A DNA stretch of 64,000 nucleotides from contig JAEUMP010000010.1 in assembly GCA_016791445.1 (NCBI GenBank), forward strand, positions 62,001 through 126,000, in the 5' to 3' direction. Source of the stretch: Hyphomonadaceae bacterium. Lineage in GTDB: Bacteria > Pseudomonadota > Alphaproteobacteria > Caulobacterales > Aquidulcibacteraceae. Each line of letters begins with the position of its first letter. Position 1 is the stretch's first letter. Made by a program: the position numbers and the translations under genes. Positions 34,725 to 43,485 of this stretch are shown piece by piece. The notes under the pieces are model-generated. The model was not told the DNA's origin. It did no database searches and worked only from the letters and a program-made list of their open reading frames with translations.

Positions 34725-36755
34725 CTAGTCCAGCGTTTCCGGCGCGTTGGCGGCGAGTTCGGCAAGCCAGGTGGCGGAGGAGACATCGCTCGGCGCGCGC
34801 CAGTCGCCGCGCGGCGAGAGCGCGCCGCCGGAGACGATCTTCGGCCCGTTCGGCATCGCCGAGCGCTTGTACTGGTTGGCGAAGAAGCGCTTGAGGAACA
34901 GCTCCAGCCAGCGCTTCAGCGTGGCGTAATCGTATTTCTCGCGCCACGCCGTCCAGGCGAGGAACAGTACCTTGCTCGGCGCCAGCCCGTAGCGCGTCAG
35001 CCAATAGAGATTGAAGTCCTGCAATTCGTAGGGGCCGACCACCGCTTGCGTGCTCTGCGGCGCAGCGCCGGGGATGAGTTCAGGGCTGATCTCGGTGTCG
35101 AGAATGGCGCGCAGCGTCTTGCTCGCTTCAGCGCCGAACAACGCCTGATCGGCGACCCAGCGGATCAGGTGCTGAATCAACGTCTTCGGCGCGCCGCCAT
35201 TGACGTTGTAGTGCGACATCTGATCGCCGACGCCATAGGTGCACCAGCCGAGCGCCAGTTCGGACAGATCGCCCGTGCCGAGCACGAAGCCGCCTTCCTT
35301 GTTGGCGAGGCGGAAGAGGTAATCGGTACGAATGCCGGCCTGCACGTTCTCGTAGGCGATGTCGTAGACCGGCTCGCCGCGCGCGGCCGGGTGATCGAGA
35401 TCCTCCAGCATCCGCTGCGCCAGCGGTGCGATCGAAACTTCGCGCGCGTCGATGCCGAGCGCCTTCATCAAGGCCCAGGCGCTTTGCTTGGTCGCGTCGC
35501 TGGTGGCGAAGCCAGGCATGGTGACGCCGATGATGTTGGTGCGCGGCAAGCCGGCAAGATCGAACGCGCGCGCAGCGACGATCAGCGCATGCGTGGAATC
35601 GAGCCCGCCGGAAACGCCGATCACCACGCGCTGCGAACCCGTCGCTTCGAGCCGCTTGGCCAAGCCAGAGACCTGGATGTTGTAGGCCTCGTAGCAGTCG
35701 CGGTCGCGCTGCGCCGATTCATCCGGCACGAACGGGAAGCGGTCGACGCGGCGCTGCAGCGGCAGCGGCAGCGGCGAAAGCGGCGCGGCGACCTCGAAGT
35801 CCACGCGTCGCCAGCTGGCGATGCGATGCTTCTCGCGCGCGGCGGCGTCGCGGAAATTGGAAAGGCGGCGGCGCTCCTGCGCGATGCGGCCGGTGTCGAT
35901 GTCGGCGATCACCAGCTTGGGTGCGCGCGCAAAGCGCTCGCCTTCGGCGATCAGCTCGCCCATCTCGTAGGCGACGACTTGGCCATCCCAGGCCAGATCG
36001 GTCGTGCTCTCGCCGCGGCCGGCGGCGGCGAACACGTAAGCGGCGGTGCAGCGGCGCGATTGCGCATCGCAGAGAATGGCGCGGTCCGCCGCTTTGCCGA
36101 TGACGATATTCGAAGCCGAAAGATTGAGCAGCACCGTCGCGCCCGCGAGCGCGGCCGTGGAGGAGGGCGGCGTCGGCGCCCAGAAATCCTCGCAGATCTC
36201 GGCGTGAAAGACGAAATCGCGAAGATCGCGCGCAGCGTAGACAATATCCGCGCCGAACGGAACGTCCTCGCCGCAGAGGCGGATGCAATCGTCCGCGACA
36301 TCGCCGGCGACGGCGAAATAGCGCTTCTCGTAGAACTCGCGGTAGTTCGGCAGGAAGCTCTTGGGCGTCACGCCCAGGATACGGCCGCGATGGATGATGA
36401 CGGCGCAGTTGAACAGCATGCCGCGCAAGCGCAGCGGCGCGCCCACGATCAGCGCCGGCATCAGCTCGGCGCTGGCCGCCTTGAGCGTCGCGATGGCGGC
36501 ATCGACGCTGTCGAGCAGCGCATCCTGCAGCAGCAGATCGTCGATCGCATAACCGGAGAGCGACAATTCCGGCGTCAGCAGCAGCGCCGCCTTGGCCGCG
36601 TCGGCCTCGCGCCAGAAGGCGAGGATCGCCTCGGCGTTGCGTTGAGGCTCGGCCGGGACCACCACAGGCGCACACGCCGCCACGCGCACGAAACCGTGCG
36701 CGTAGAGCGACTGGAAGCGCTCGGCTGGCGAAGGTTGGCTTTTGCGGGAGGCCAT
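34725..36755 (-). CDS. nadE: glutamine-dependent NAD+ synthetase
   Basis: 676 residues with two domains. The N-terminal amidase (about 20-320, nitrilase superfamily Glu-Lys-Cys triad) has [16 protein letters not shown] with catalytic Glu, [12 protein letters not shown] and [12 protein letters not shown] with the nucleophilic Cys. The C-terminal NAD+ synthetase (about 340-660) has the ATP-pyrophosphatase P-loop [13 protein letters not shown] and conserved [40 protein letters not shown]. It makes NAD+ from deamido-NAD+ with glutamine as the nitrogen donor. The length is of the long, glutamine-using class. Probably co-transcribed with cysQ. Confidence 0.95.
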   Translation of the reverse strand: MASRKSQPSPAERFQSLYAHGFVRVAACAPVVVPAEPQRNAEAILAFWREADAAKAALLLTPELSLSGYAIDDLLLQDALLDSVDAAIATLKAASAELMPALIVGAPLRLRGMLFNCAVIIHRGRILGVTPKSFLPNYREFYEKRYFAVAGDVADDCIRLCGEDVPFGADIVYAARDLRDFVFHAEICEDFWAPTPPSSTAALAGATVLLNLSASNIVIGKAADRAILCDAQSRRCTAAYVFAAAGRGESTTDLAWDGQVVAYEMGELIAEGERFARAPKLVIADIDTGRIAQERRRLSNFRDAAAREKHRIASWRRVDFEVAAPLSPLPLPLQRRVDRFPFVPDESAQRDRDCYEAYNIQVSGLAKRLEATGSQRVVIGVSGGLDSTHALIVAARAFDLAGLPRTNIIGVTMPGFATSDATKQSAWALMKALGIDAREVSIAPLAQRMLEDLDHPAARGEPVYDIAYENVQAGIRTDYLFRLANKEGGFVLGTGDLSELALGWCTYGVGDQMSHYNVNGGAPKTLIQHLIRWVADQALFGAEASKTLRAILDTEISPELIPGAAPQSTQAVVGPYELQDFNLYWLTRYGLAPSKVLFLAWTAWREKYDYATLKRWLELFLKRFFANQYKRSAMPNGPKIVSGGALSPRGDWRAPSDVSSATWLAELAANAPETLD

Positions 36756-36798
36756 GGATCACCCTACCATGTTATGCTCAGGGCGACCATAAGCAGGG

Positions 36799-37026
36799 TT
36801 AATGCGGATCGTGGTCGATCTCGATGCGATCGTCGTAGCCCTTGCGCGCCGAGTAGAACACGAGCGCCATCAGCCCGCCGCCAACCGCGAGCGAGAGCAC
36901 CGTGCCAAGCGTCAGGGCGATCCAGCCATGCACGCTCATGGCCGAGGGGTCCCATCCGGTCAGGACGCCGAACATGACGACGGCCAAAAGGCCGCCGAGG
37001 CACACCACGAGCAGAAATACTTTCAT
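36799..37026 (-). CDS. small two-helix membrane protein
   Basis: 75 residues. Two hydrophobic helices, VFLLVVCLGGLLAVVMFGVL and WIALTLGTVLSLAVGGGLMALVF, and a charged C-terminal tail (YDDRIEIDHDPH). It is upstream of nadE on the same strand with a 43-base gap. No named family; small, widespread, uncharacterised membrane proteins look like this. The Shine-Dalgarno is weak. Confidence 0.6.
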   Translation of the reverse strand: MKVFLLVVCLGGLLAVVMFGVLTGWDPSAMSVHGWIALTLGTVLSLAVGGGLMALVFYSARKGYDDRIEIDHDPH

Positions 37027-37112
37027 GCCAAGCTATCTGGTGTCGAACGCCGGCTGGCGCCAGCCGTCACAACGCCGCGTGCTTATGGGCCGCGTGCTTG
37101 GACGCCGCGCGC

Positions 37113-37511
37113 CTACGGGCAGAAGCTCGGCTTGGCGACCGGCTGCGCCGCCGTGTGCTGGCGCCACTGGCCGCCCTCGTCGCGATAGCGTTCGCCCACG
37201 GCGATGCGGTGATCGAAGACTTCGCAGGCGACCGCTGCCGCCATCTCGTTGACCGAGACATTCCGCTCGGCGGCGCGGCGCGTGTAGAGCTGGCGGCGCT
37301 GGATGTTGATCTGCTCGACCCGCCCGCGCAGGTCGGCTGAAATCGAAGCGCCGGGCGCGAAGCCGAGATAGCCGTCGGTCATTTCGCCAATTGCGCCAGC
37401 GGCGCGCGCTTGCGTCACCACCGGATCGTTGGCTTGAGCCCAGGCCGGCGCGGCAACCGCAAGAGCGGCGGCGATGAAGGCGCCGGAAGCGAATGCGAGA
37501 GTGCGTTTCAT
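37113..37511 (-). CDS. ydbL: YdbL family periplasmic protein (DUF1318)
   Basis: 132 residues. Signal sequence AFIAAALAVAAPAWAQAN, then the YdbL/DUF1318 pattern: QARAAGAIGEMTDGYLGF, a conserved helix RGRVEQINIQRRQLYTRRA and NVSVNEMAAAVACEVFDHR. It is the third gene after ydbH and ynbE homologues, with ynbE ending 10 bases before its start. In E. coli YdbL is a periplasmic partner of the YdbH-YnbE intermembrane bridge. Its extended C-terminus GERYRDEGGQWRQH is not typical of E. coli YdbL. Confidence 0.85.
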   Translation of the reverse strand: MKRTLAFASGAFIAAALAVAAPAWAQANDPVVTQARAAGAIGEMTDGYLGFAPGASISADLRGRVEQINIQRRQLYTRRAAERNVSVNEMAAAVACEVFDHRIAVGERYRDEGGQWRQHTAAQPVAKPSFCP

Positions 37512-37521
37512 CGGTCTGGCC

Positions 37522-37713
37522 TCAGAACAGATTGGAGTTTTGTTCCAGCAATTCCTGGGCGTCGCGCTCGAGACGCACGATCACCTCCTGCCGGATGTTG
37601 ACGTTGAGATTGATTTCGATCGGCTCGTCAGGCGCCTGGATCTGCACCGGAATGCAGCCCGCGACGGCTGCCGCCGCCCCCAAGCCCGCAAGCACTTTGG
37701 CCCTCATCCGCAT
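37522..37713 (-). CDS. ynbE: YnbE-like outer-membrane lipoprotein
   Basis: 63 residues from ATG 37713 (or 37707), with AGGAG upstream. Lipoprotein signal LAGLGAAAAVAGCIPVQIQ, lipobox VAGC with Cys20. The mature part is a short beta-strand segment PIEINLNVNIRQEVIVRLER, which in E. coli YnbE is the region that augments the beta-sheet of YdbH. It lies between ydbH and ydbL on one strand. The size and order match the E. coli operon closely. Confidence 0.85.
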   Translation of the reverse strand: MRMRAKVLAGLGAAAAVAGCIPVQIQAPDEPIEINLNVNIRQEVIVRLERDAQELLEQNSNLF

Positions 37714-37777
37714 GGCTCGTAAAACTCCTGGCTGCCTTGCTAAGCCGTCCGGCCTGAACCGGGGCTGAAGCGAACCC

Positions 37778-40700
37778 TTATCTCGGCTGCTCGGGCGTTG
37801 GGTCAACCACTTCGATATCGACCTCAGTGTCGCTCTGCTCATCATTTTGCCGGGCGCGGTTGAGAATTGCGCCTGGATCGGTGATCGAGGCGGCGGTTTG
37901 CGCAAGGCGGCGGAAGGGCGCGGCGACGCGCACGTTGAAATCGAACGGCACGCCGCGCACCTGCACGTTGCCGAGGCCAGGCACCGGCGCGATCGGGCCG
38001 AGATCGACCGGCTGGCCACTATTGTGGCCGCTGAATTCGATCGAGGAGACGACATCGCCGTTGATGTCGCCGTCGAGCGTCAGCGACAGCACGTCATAGC
38101 GGAAACTGCGCAGCGCATCGAAGGCGACGCGCGCCATGCCGGTCGCGTTCGCGCCGGCTTGGCCTGTGTAGGAGAGCGTGCCCCCGCCACCGGTGGCGCG
38201 CAGCACGCCGTGCTCGACATACGCGCTCTGCCGCGTCAGGCGCAGCGGGAACGAGCCTTCAAGCTGACCGGTGGCTTCGAGGTCCGGCACGCTCAAGGAT
38301 TCGAGCAGCGCGGTTGCGTCCACCTGGCGCAGCGTGAGTTCAAAGCGTGTTTCATCCGCGCCAAGCGTGATTGTCGCCGGCGACATCGCCAGCGTGCCGG
38401 CGGCGAAATCGAACTCGGCGCTCTCGATCGAGACCCGCTGCTGATCGAGCAATTGGAAGCGCACGCGGCCATTGCTGACGGCCACGCCAGGATTGAGTAC
38501 GCCGACATGGATGTTCTGACCCGGCGGCGTCGTCAGTTCGAACAGATTGTCGAAGAAGACATCGCCGCGCACGTCCTGCACGATCGGGATCGTCGCCGTG
38601 GCCAGCGACAACCCGTCGAGGTGAGCAAGGCCGGCGCCGGTGATGTCCGCGCGCGACCAATTGATGTCGGCGGTGACATCGATCGGACCGCGCACGTTTT
38701 CGACCATGCCGCGGGCGCGTTCGGTGATGTCGTAGGGCTGTAGCGTGGGGCTGAAGGTGAGCGCGCGCGCGATCACCTGGGCGCGCCCAATGCCTTCGCC
38801 GACGCCATGCTCGGCGGTGAAGTGCGCGAGCTGGGTGGCGTCCTCGGCGAGAACGATGTCGCCGTCGGCGCCGATGCGCCCCTCGCGCATCACCCCGTTC
38901 ACGTTGATGAGCCGCAGCGGATTGAACAGCGGCCGCTCGTCCTCGCTGGCGGGGCGATTGGCGGTGAGCAGAGCTTCGCCGGCGCTGACGCGGATCACCG
39001 CCTTGCCGTCTTCCGGCGCGGCGCTCCAGCTGCCGGCGATAGTGGACACAGAACCCGGCAAGGCCGGATCAGCCAGCGCGCCTTGCTCGAACGCGCCTTC
39101 GATGCGCCAGCTGTCGTCAAAGGTCGCATCGGCGAGGACGCGGTGTAGCGTCAGATTGAGCGTGCGATCCTCGGCCATGGTGATGGCGAGTGTCGGGTTC
39201 GCGGCTTCGAGCGCGAGTGTCATGTGTTCGGGGCGGCCGCGGAAGCGGCCGACGAGAGTGCGCGCGGAAAGCCGCGCCGGCTGCGCGTCTGGGCCTGACA
39301 TGCGGCCGTTGAGCGCGACGCGCTCAATGCTGAAGCCGCCGGAAAGATTGCTGTGCGCGTCGGCGGCGATCAACGCCGGCCCCAGTGCGCACACCGAAAA
39401 CGCGCCATCGCTGAAGGAAAGGCCTACCGCGTCTAGTCCGCCCACGCGCACCGGCACGCAGCCGTTCGGCGTTACACGCCAGCCCGCGCCCCAGCTGACG
39501 CCGAGATCGAGCGAAGCAACCATGTCGCGCACTTGCCCGTCGCCGAGTGGGCCGGTGACATGGGCAGGACCGCGCAAATCGATGCGGCCAACGCCATGGG
39601 GTTGCACACTGATGCCGATGTTCAACTCGTCGGCCGCGATGCTCGCGCCAGCTGCGCTCCAATTGGAAAGCGCGAGCGTGCCGTCTGCTTCGAATGGTGC
39701 GTCCTGCGCCCATAGTACGCTGTCGAGCAGCAGCGATGCATTCGGCGCGCCGCCGCCGCTCAGCTCAAGCGCGACCGCGCCCTGCAACGCCGGCCCTGGC
39801 CAGTTCAACAGCAGAGAAGGCGAGTCCTGCCGCAGCGGGCTGAGGCGCAGCCGCGCGCCGGTTGCGGCGCGTGCTTCGGCAGGCTCGGTCATGGAGAGAC
39901 GAAGACCTTGGCTGCTGCTGGCGAACAGCACCGGCAGCGAAAGCGTGAAGCTATCAGCCGCGCGGTCGAGCGCGTGTTCGGCTTGCGTGAAAGTGGGCGA
40001 TAGCGGCGTGCCGCCCATGTTCGGAATGGCTTCGCGCAGATCGTGTTGGGCGCTGTTGGTGAGCGAAGCGCCGGCGAGCGTGATCAGCGCATCGCCGTTC
40101 ACGCCATTGCTGGCGTCCACGAAGAAGCGCCCGGCCGCGGCTGGGCGCGCGGACGCCAACGCGAAACCGTCGAAGCGTTCGCCGCCGAGCACCCAGCGGC
40201 CGCGCGCGCGCGCGGCTTCGCCCTCGGCGCGCGCCTCGAAGCGGGCGCCGCGCACGCTGGCGCCGGTCAGTCCCAGCTGACCGGCGGTCGCGCGCGCCTG
40301 TCCGGTCCAGGTATCGATCTCGAGCGCGTCGCTGCGTGTGCGCGCTTCGGCGCTGGCAAGGCCGGTGAGTTGCACTGCGCTCGCGCCGGGCGCTGCCAGC
40401 GCGCCGATGCGGAACGCGGTGTTGACATTGATGCGCGCAAGATCGAGCGGCGCTTCGCCAGAAGCACGCAGCGATGCATCTTCAATGCGCGCGCCGCCCC
40501 ACGTGACGCCGTGCGCCTGCGCGCTCAGCCTGAGGCTGAGCGTATCGTCTCGCGACACCGCGATCAGTTCCGCCGTGGCGTGCGTGAGTGCGTAGGCGTC
40601 GCCAGGATAGGTAGAGTCCGGCAGGCGCGCGACGGCGGAAAAATCCTCGCCCAGGCGGCCCGAGCCATTGAAGGCCGCTACCAATGGCCCGAACGGCGCC

Positions 40701-41218
40701 TCGATCACGGCCTGGCCGCCGCTGATCTCCAGCCTGACGCGGGGAAGGCTGGGGCGGCGGCGGCTGGGCGGGCCGGGCTCAAGCCGGCTGAGGCTGCCGG
40801 CGCTGATCGCGCCGCTGCGATCCAGCCGCAGCCGGACATGGGGCTCGGTCAGGCGGACCAATTCGATGGCGGGGGAAAGGCCCGTCCAGCGCCAGTGGAC
40901 GTCGATGCGCTGGACCGAGGCGTCGGGGGAGGCTTCGGAGCCGAAACGAATATCGGTCAGCACCGCCCGGTTAAGATCCAGCTCGACCACCTGGAAATCA
41001 GCGTCCAGCCCCCGTTCGGAAAGGGCCGCGCTCAGGACCAAGTCCGCCAGCGGCAGCCGGGCCAGCCACAGCGACAGGCCCACCAGCACGGTGCTGACCC
41101 CAAGCGCAGCGAGCGCCGTCGCCCAGCCGATTAAAAATCGGCGAGGCGGGGGCGGTTGATCGACGCTGTTGGGCGCTCGATCTTGACTCGCAACGGCCTG
41201 GTTAGACCTATGTGCCAT
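37778..41218 (-). CDS. ydbH: YdbH-like intermembrane bridge protein (AsmA-like)
   Basis: 1146 residues from ATG 41218, chosen for CGGAGGAC just upstream; the frame continues to 41377 over the divergent promoter region. A cytoplasmic basic N-terminus is followed by one membrane helix (FLIGWATALAALGVSTVLVGLSLWLA), then a very long repetitive beta-strand region with many alternating hydrophobic strands, as in AsmA/TamB/YdbH. The C-terminal domain ends with LGNVQVRGVPFDFNVRVAAP and acidic tail. YdbH spans the periplasm, likely moving phospholipids between membranes, with YnbE finishing the bridge at the outer membrane. Both partners follow downstream. Confidence 0.85.
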   Translation of the reverse strand: MAHRSNQAVASQDRAPNSVDQPPPPRRFLIGWATALAALGVSTVLVGLSLWLARLPLADLVLSAALSERGLDADFQVVELDLNRAVLTDIRFGSEASPDASVQRIDVHWRWTGLSPAIELVRLTEPHVRLRLDRSGAISAGSLSRLEPGPPSRRRPSLPRVRLEISGGQAVIEAPFGPLVAAFNGSGRLGEDFSAVARLPDSTYPGDAYALTHATAELIAVSRDDTLSLRLSAQAHGVTWGGARIEDASLRASGEAPLDLARINVNTAFRIGALAAPGASAVQLTGLASAEARTRSDALEIDTWTGQARATAGQLGLTGASVRGARFEARAEGEAARARGRWVLGGERFDGFALASARPAAAGRFFVDASNGVNGDALITLAGASLTNSAQHDLREAIPNMGGTPLSPTFTQAEHALDRAADSFTLSLPVLFASSSQGLRLSMTEPAEARAATGARLRLSPLRQDSPSLLLNWPGPALQGAVALELSGGGAPNASLLLDSVLWAQDAPFEADGTLALSNWSAAGASIAADELNIGISVQPHGVGRIDLRGPAHVTGPLGDGQVRDMVASLDLGVSWGAGWRVTPNGCVPVRVGGLDAVGLSFSDGAFSVCALGPALIAADAHSNLSGGFSIERVALNGRMSGPDAQPARLSARTLVGRFRGRPEHMTLALEAANPTLAITMAEDRTLNLTLHRVLADATFDDSWRIEGAFEQGALADPALPGSVSTIAGSWSAAPEDGKAVIRVSAGEALLTANRPASEDERPLFNPLRLINVNGVMREGRIGADGDIVLAEDATQLAHFTAEHGVGEGIGRAQVIARALTFSPTLQPYDITERARGMVENVRGPIDVTADINWSRADITGAGLAHLDGLSLATATIPIVQDVRGDVFFDNLFELTTPPGQNIHVGVLNPGVAVSNGRVRFQLLDQQRVSIESAEFDFAAGTLAMSPATITLGADETRFELTLRQVDATALLESLSVPDLEATGQLEGSFPLRLTRQSAYVEHGVLRATGGGGTLSYTGQAGANATGMARVAFDALRSFRYDVLSLTLDGDINGDVVSSIEFSGHNSGQPVDLGPIAPVPGLGNVQVRGVPFDFNVRVAAPFRRLAQTAASITDPGAILNRARQNDEQSDTEVDIEVVDPTPEQPR

Positions 41219-41375
41219 AGTCCTCCGCTTGGCGCGGTCCTTGCTCGTGATGTGGGCGCCCTTTGGGGCCGCTTCACGGCGTTGAAGATGGCGCCTTTTC
41301 AGTTTCCGGCTGGATAACCAACCGGTCAAAACGCCTGTCGGTTCAACGTTTTTTGCGTTAATCGGCGTTGGGAGC

Positions 41376-42758
41376 ATGAGATTGAGAGCAGAAATCGCTC
41401 ATCGGCTCATGAAGGCCAGATCAGGCATGACCGCCTTCGGCCTGATGGCGGGCGCGGCCGTCGTCGGGCTGGCGCTTGCCTGGAACGCCGGCCTGTTCTC
41501 CGGCTCGGCCCAGGCTGCCGCTACGGAAAGCGCCCAGGTGCGCGAAGAAGCCGCAAAGCGGGCCGAACTACAGGCGTTTACCGAAGTTTACCTAGCCCAC
41601 GAGGCGCGCGAGATGCGCGTCGGCAATGGCGAAACGCTGGCTGGGCTGCTGTCCCGCGCCGGGGCGTCCCGGGCCGAGACCCACGCGGCGCTGGCCTCGA
41701 TCAGCGGCGTCTACAACCCGCGCCAGATCCGGCCGGGCCAGCCGATTAGCTTGTTCTTTGATCGCCGCGGCGGCGACGCCCGCCTGACCGGCATTGCTTT
41801 CCGCTCCGAGCCGGGCGCATCGGTCACCGCCAACCGCACCAGCACGGGGTTCGCCGCGCGCGAAGTGCAGATGCCGGTAACGTTCGAGATGGCGCGCATC
41901 GCGGCGCCGGTCGAAACCACGCTCTACGGTACGGCGCTGCGTCTCGGCGCGACCGACCGCGAGGTCGCCGCGCTCGCAGATGCCTTTGCGTATGACGTCG
42001 ACTTCCAGCGCGACGTGCGCCCGGGCGACAATTTCGAACTCGTGTTCGAGCGCTATTTCGACGACGAGGGCAACACCGTCCGTACTGGCGACCTGCTGTT
42101 CGTCGGCCTGGAATCGAGCCGCGGCTCGCGCGCCTTCTACCAATTCCTGGCCCCCGGCGATTCCCGTCCCGATTGGTACGATGCGCAAGGCCATAGCGCG
42201 CGGCGCTTCCTGATGAAGACGCCGATCAACGGCGCGCGGCTTTCATCCGGCTTCGGCATGCGCCGCCATCCGGTGCTGGGCTATTCCGCCATGCACCGCG
42301 GCACCGATTTCGCCGCACCGATCGGCACGCCGATCCTGGCGGCGGGCGAGGGCACGGTCGTGCGCGCGGGCCCGTTCAGCTCGTTCGGCAATTATGTGCG
42401 CATCCGCCACGCCAATGGGTATGAAACCGCCTACGCGCACATGTCCCGCTTCGCAGGCGGTCTCCGCGCCGGCACACGCGTGCGGCAGGGTCAGGTGATC
42501 GGTTATGTCGGAACGACAGGCCGCTCGACCGGCCCGCACTTGCACTACGAAGTGCTGCTGCGCGGCCGCCAGATGAACCCGATGGCGTTGCGCGTCGCCA
42601 ACGGCCGCAATCTGGAAGGCCGCGCGCTCGAGCTCTTCATGATCGAGCGCGAACGCATCGATACGCTGCGCCAGGTGCGCGCCCGCGAAACGCCGGACGC
42701 GGCGCGGGCCATTCCGGCGAGCGCGTCCGCGCCCGCAGCGAGTATCGCTGGCAACTAA
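41376..42758 (+). CDS. M23 family metallopeptidase (OapA/DipM-type)
   Basis: 460-residue peptidoglycan endopeptidase. One N-terminal membrane anchor or signal (MTAFGLMAGAAVVGLALAW), then a LysM/OapA-like region (GNGETLAGLLSRAGAS, YNPRQIRPGQPISLFF), then the M23 domain at about 290-410. Zn ligands are His307 and Asp311 in MHRGTDFAAPIGTP and His390 in HLHYE; His355 (YAHMSR) and His388 complete the active site, all intact. A catalytically active lysostaphin-type enzyme is expected. The gene is divergent from ydbH across 157 bases, so both envelope genes may share regulation. Confidence 0.9.
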   Translation: MRLRAEIAHRLMKARSGMTAFGLMAGAAVVGLALAWNAGLFSGSAQAAATESAQVREEAAKRAELQAFTEVYLAHEAREMRVGNGETLAGLLSRAGASRAETHAALASISGVYNPRQIRPGQPISLFFDRRGGDARLTGIAFRSEPGASVTANRTSTGFAAREVQMPVTFEMARIAAPVETTLYGTALRLGATDREVAALADAFAYDVDFQRDVRPGDNFELVFERYFDDEGNTVRTGDLLFVGLESSRGSRAFYQFLAPGDSRPDWYDAQGHSARRFLMKTPINGARLSSGFGMRRHPVLGYSAMHRGTDFAAPIGTPILAAGEGTVVRAGPFSSFGNYVRIRHANGYETAYAHMSRFAGGLRAGTRVRQGQVIGYVGTTGRSTGPHLHYEVLLRGRQMNPMALRVANGRNLEGRALELFMIERERIDTLRQVRARETPDAARAIPASASAPAASIAGN

Positions 42759-42852
42759 GGCGTGCGCGGCTACAACTTGTCTGTTGAGCCAGGGGGCAAT
42801 CTAGCTATTCTCGCCGCGTCAGGTTCAGCTGGCGACGGACACGCAAGAGGCG

Positions 42853-43485
42853 ATGGCGCTGCAGATCTTGATCGCGGATGACCACGAGCTGTTCCGCAGC
42901 GGCTTGAAGCAGCTGGTGGTGGACACGCTCGGTGCTGACCAAGTTCGCGAAGCCGACAGCCTCGATAAGGCAATCGAAGTCCTCACCAATGAGGGTGCCG
43001 GCGATCTCATTCTGGTTGATCTGCGCATGCCTGGCATGAACGGCGCGGAATCGCTGGCGGCGCTTCGCGACGGCTTTCCTTTGGCCAAGATTGCAGTCGT
43101 CTCCGCTTGGGAAGAGCGCGCCGACATTCTGGCGGCGCTCGGCGCGGGCGTGAACGGCTACGTTCCGAAATCTCTTTCATCATCTGAAATCACGGCGGCG
43201 CTGCGCTCCATTCTGGAGGGCCGCATCTACGTGCCGCCCGCGATCGGGCGGCGCGAGCCTGGCGCGGGCGCGATGCCGCCGCCGGACGGAGGATTCGCCC
43301 CCGACAAGCTCACACTGCGTCAGAAGGAAGTGCTGAACGAACTGCTGAAGGGGCAGGCGAGCAAGGAGATTGCGCGAACGCTCGATATCGCCGAGGGCAC
43401 CGTGAAGATTCACCTCGCCGCGATTTACCGCGCGCTCGGCGTGCGTACGCGCGCTGAGGCGATCGCGAAATTCAGGGCCGGCTGA
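42853..43485 (+). CDS. NarL/FixJ-type response regulator
   Basis: 210 residues. Receiver domain 1-120 with IADDHELFRSGL (acidic pocket), phospho-acceptor Asp56 in LILVDLRMPGMNG and Lys in YVPKSLSS. The GerE/LuxR helix-turn-helix lies near 150-205: LTLRQKEVLNELLKGQASKE then IARTLDIAEGTVKIHLAAIY. The downstream hybrid kinase is convergent and their ends overlap by 14 bases, so partnership is likely but unproven. It lacks an upstream Shine-Dalgarno of note. Targets are unknown. Confidence 0.9.
   Translation: MALQILIADDHELFRSGLKQLVVDTLGADQVREADSLDKAIEVLTNEGAGDLILVDLRMPGMNGAESLAALRDGFPLAKIAVVSAWEERADILAALGAGVNGYVPKSLSSSEITAALRSILEGRIYVPPAIGRREPGAGAMPPPDGGFAPDKLTLRQKEVLNELLKGQASKEIARTLDIAEGTVKIHLAAIYRALGVRTRAEAIAKFRAG

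Noticed and set aside
34131-36977. A 948-codon plus-strand open frame over nadE and cysQ
   Set aside because: It is antisense to the clear nadE and cysQ genes. Its translation is Arg/His/Ala-rich low-complexity sequence with no domain, typical of shadow frames in GC-rich DNA.
41219-41377. 53-residue N-terminal extension of the YdbH-like protein
   Set aside because: The strong ribosome site just before ATG 41218 and the divergent promoter need of the M23 gene favour the shorter form.
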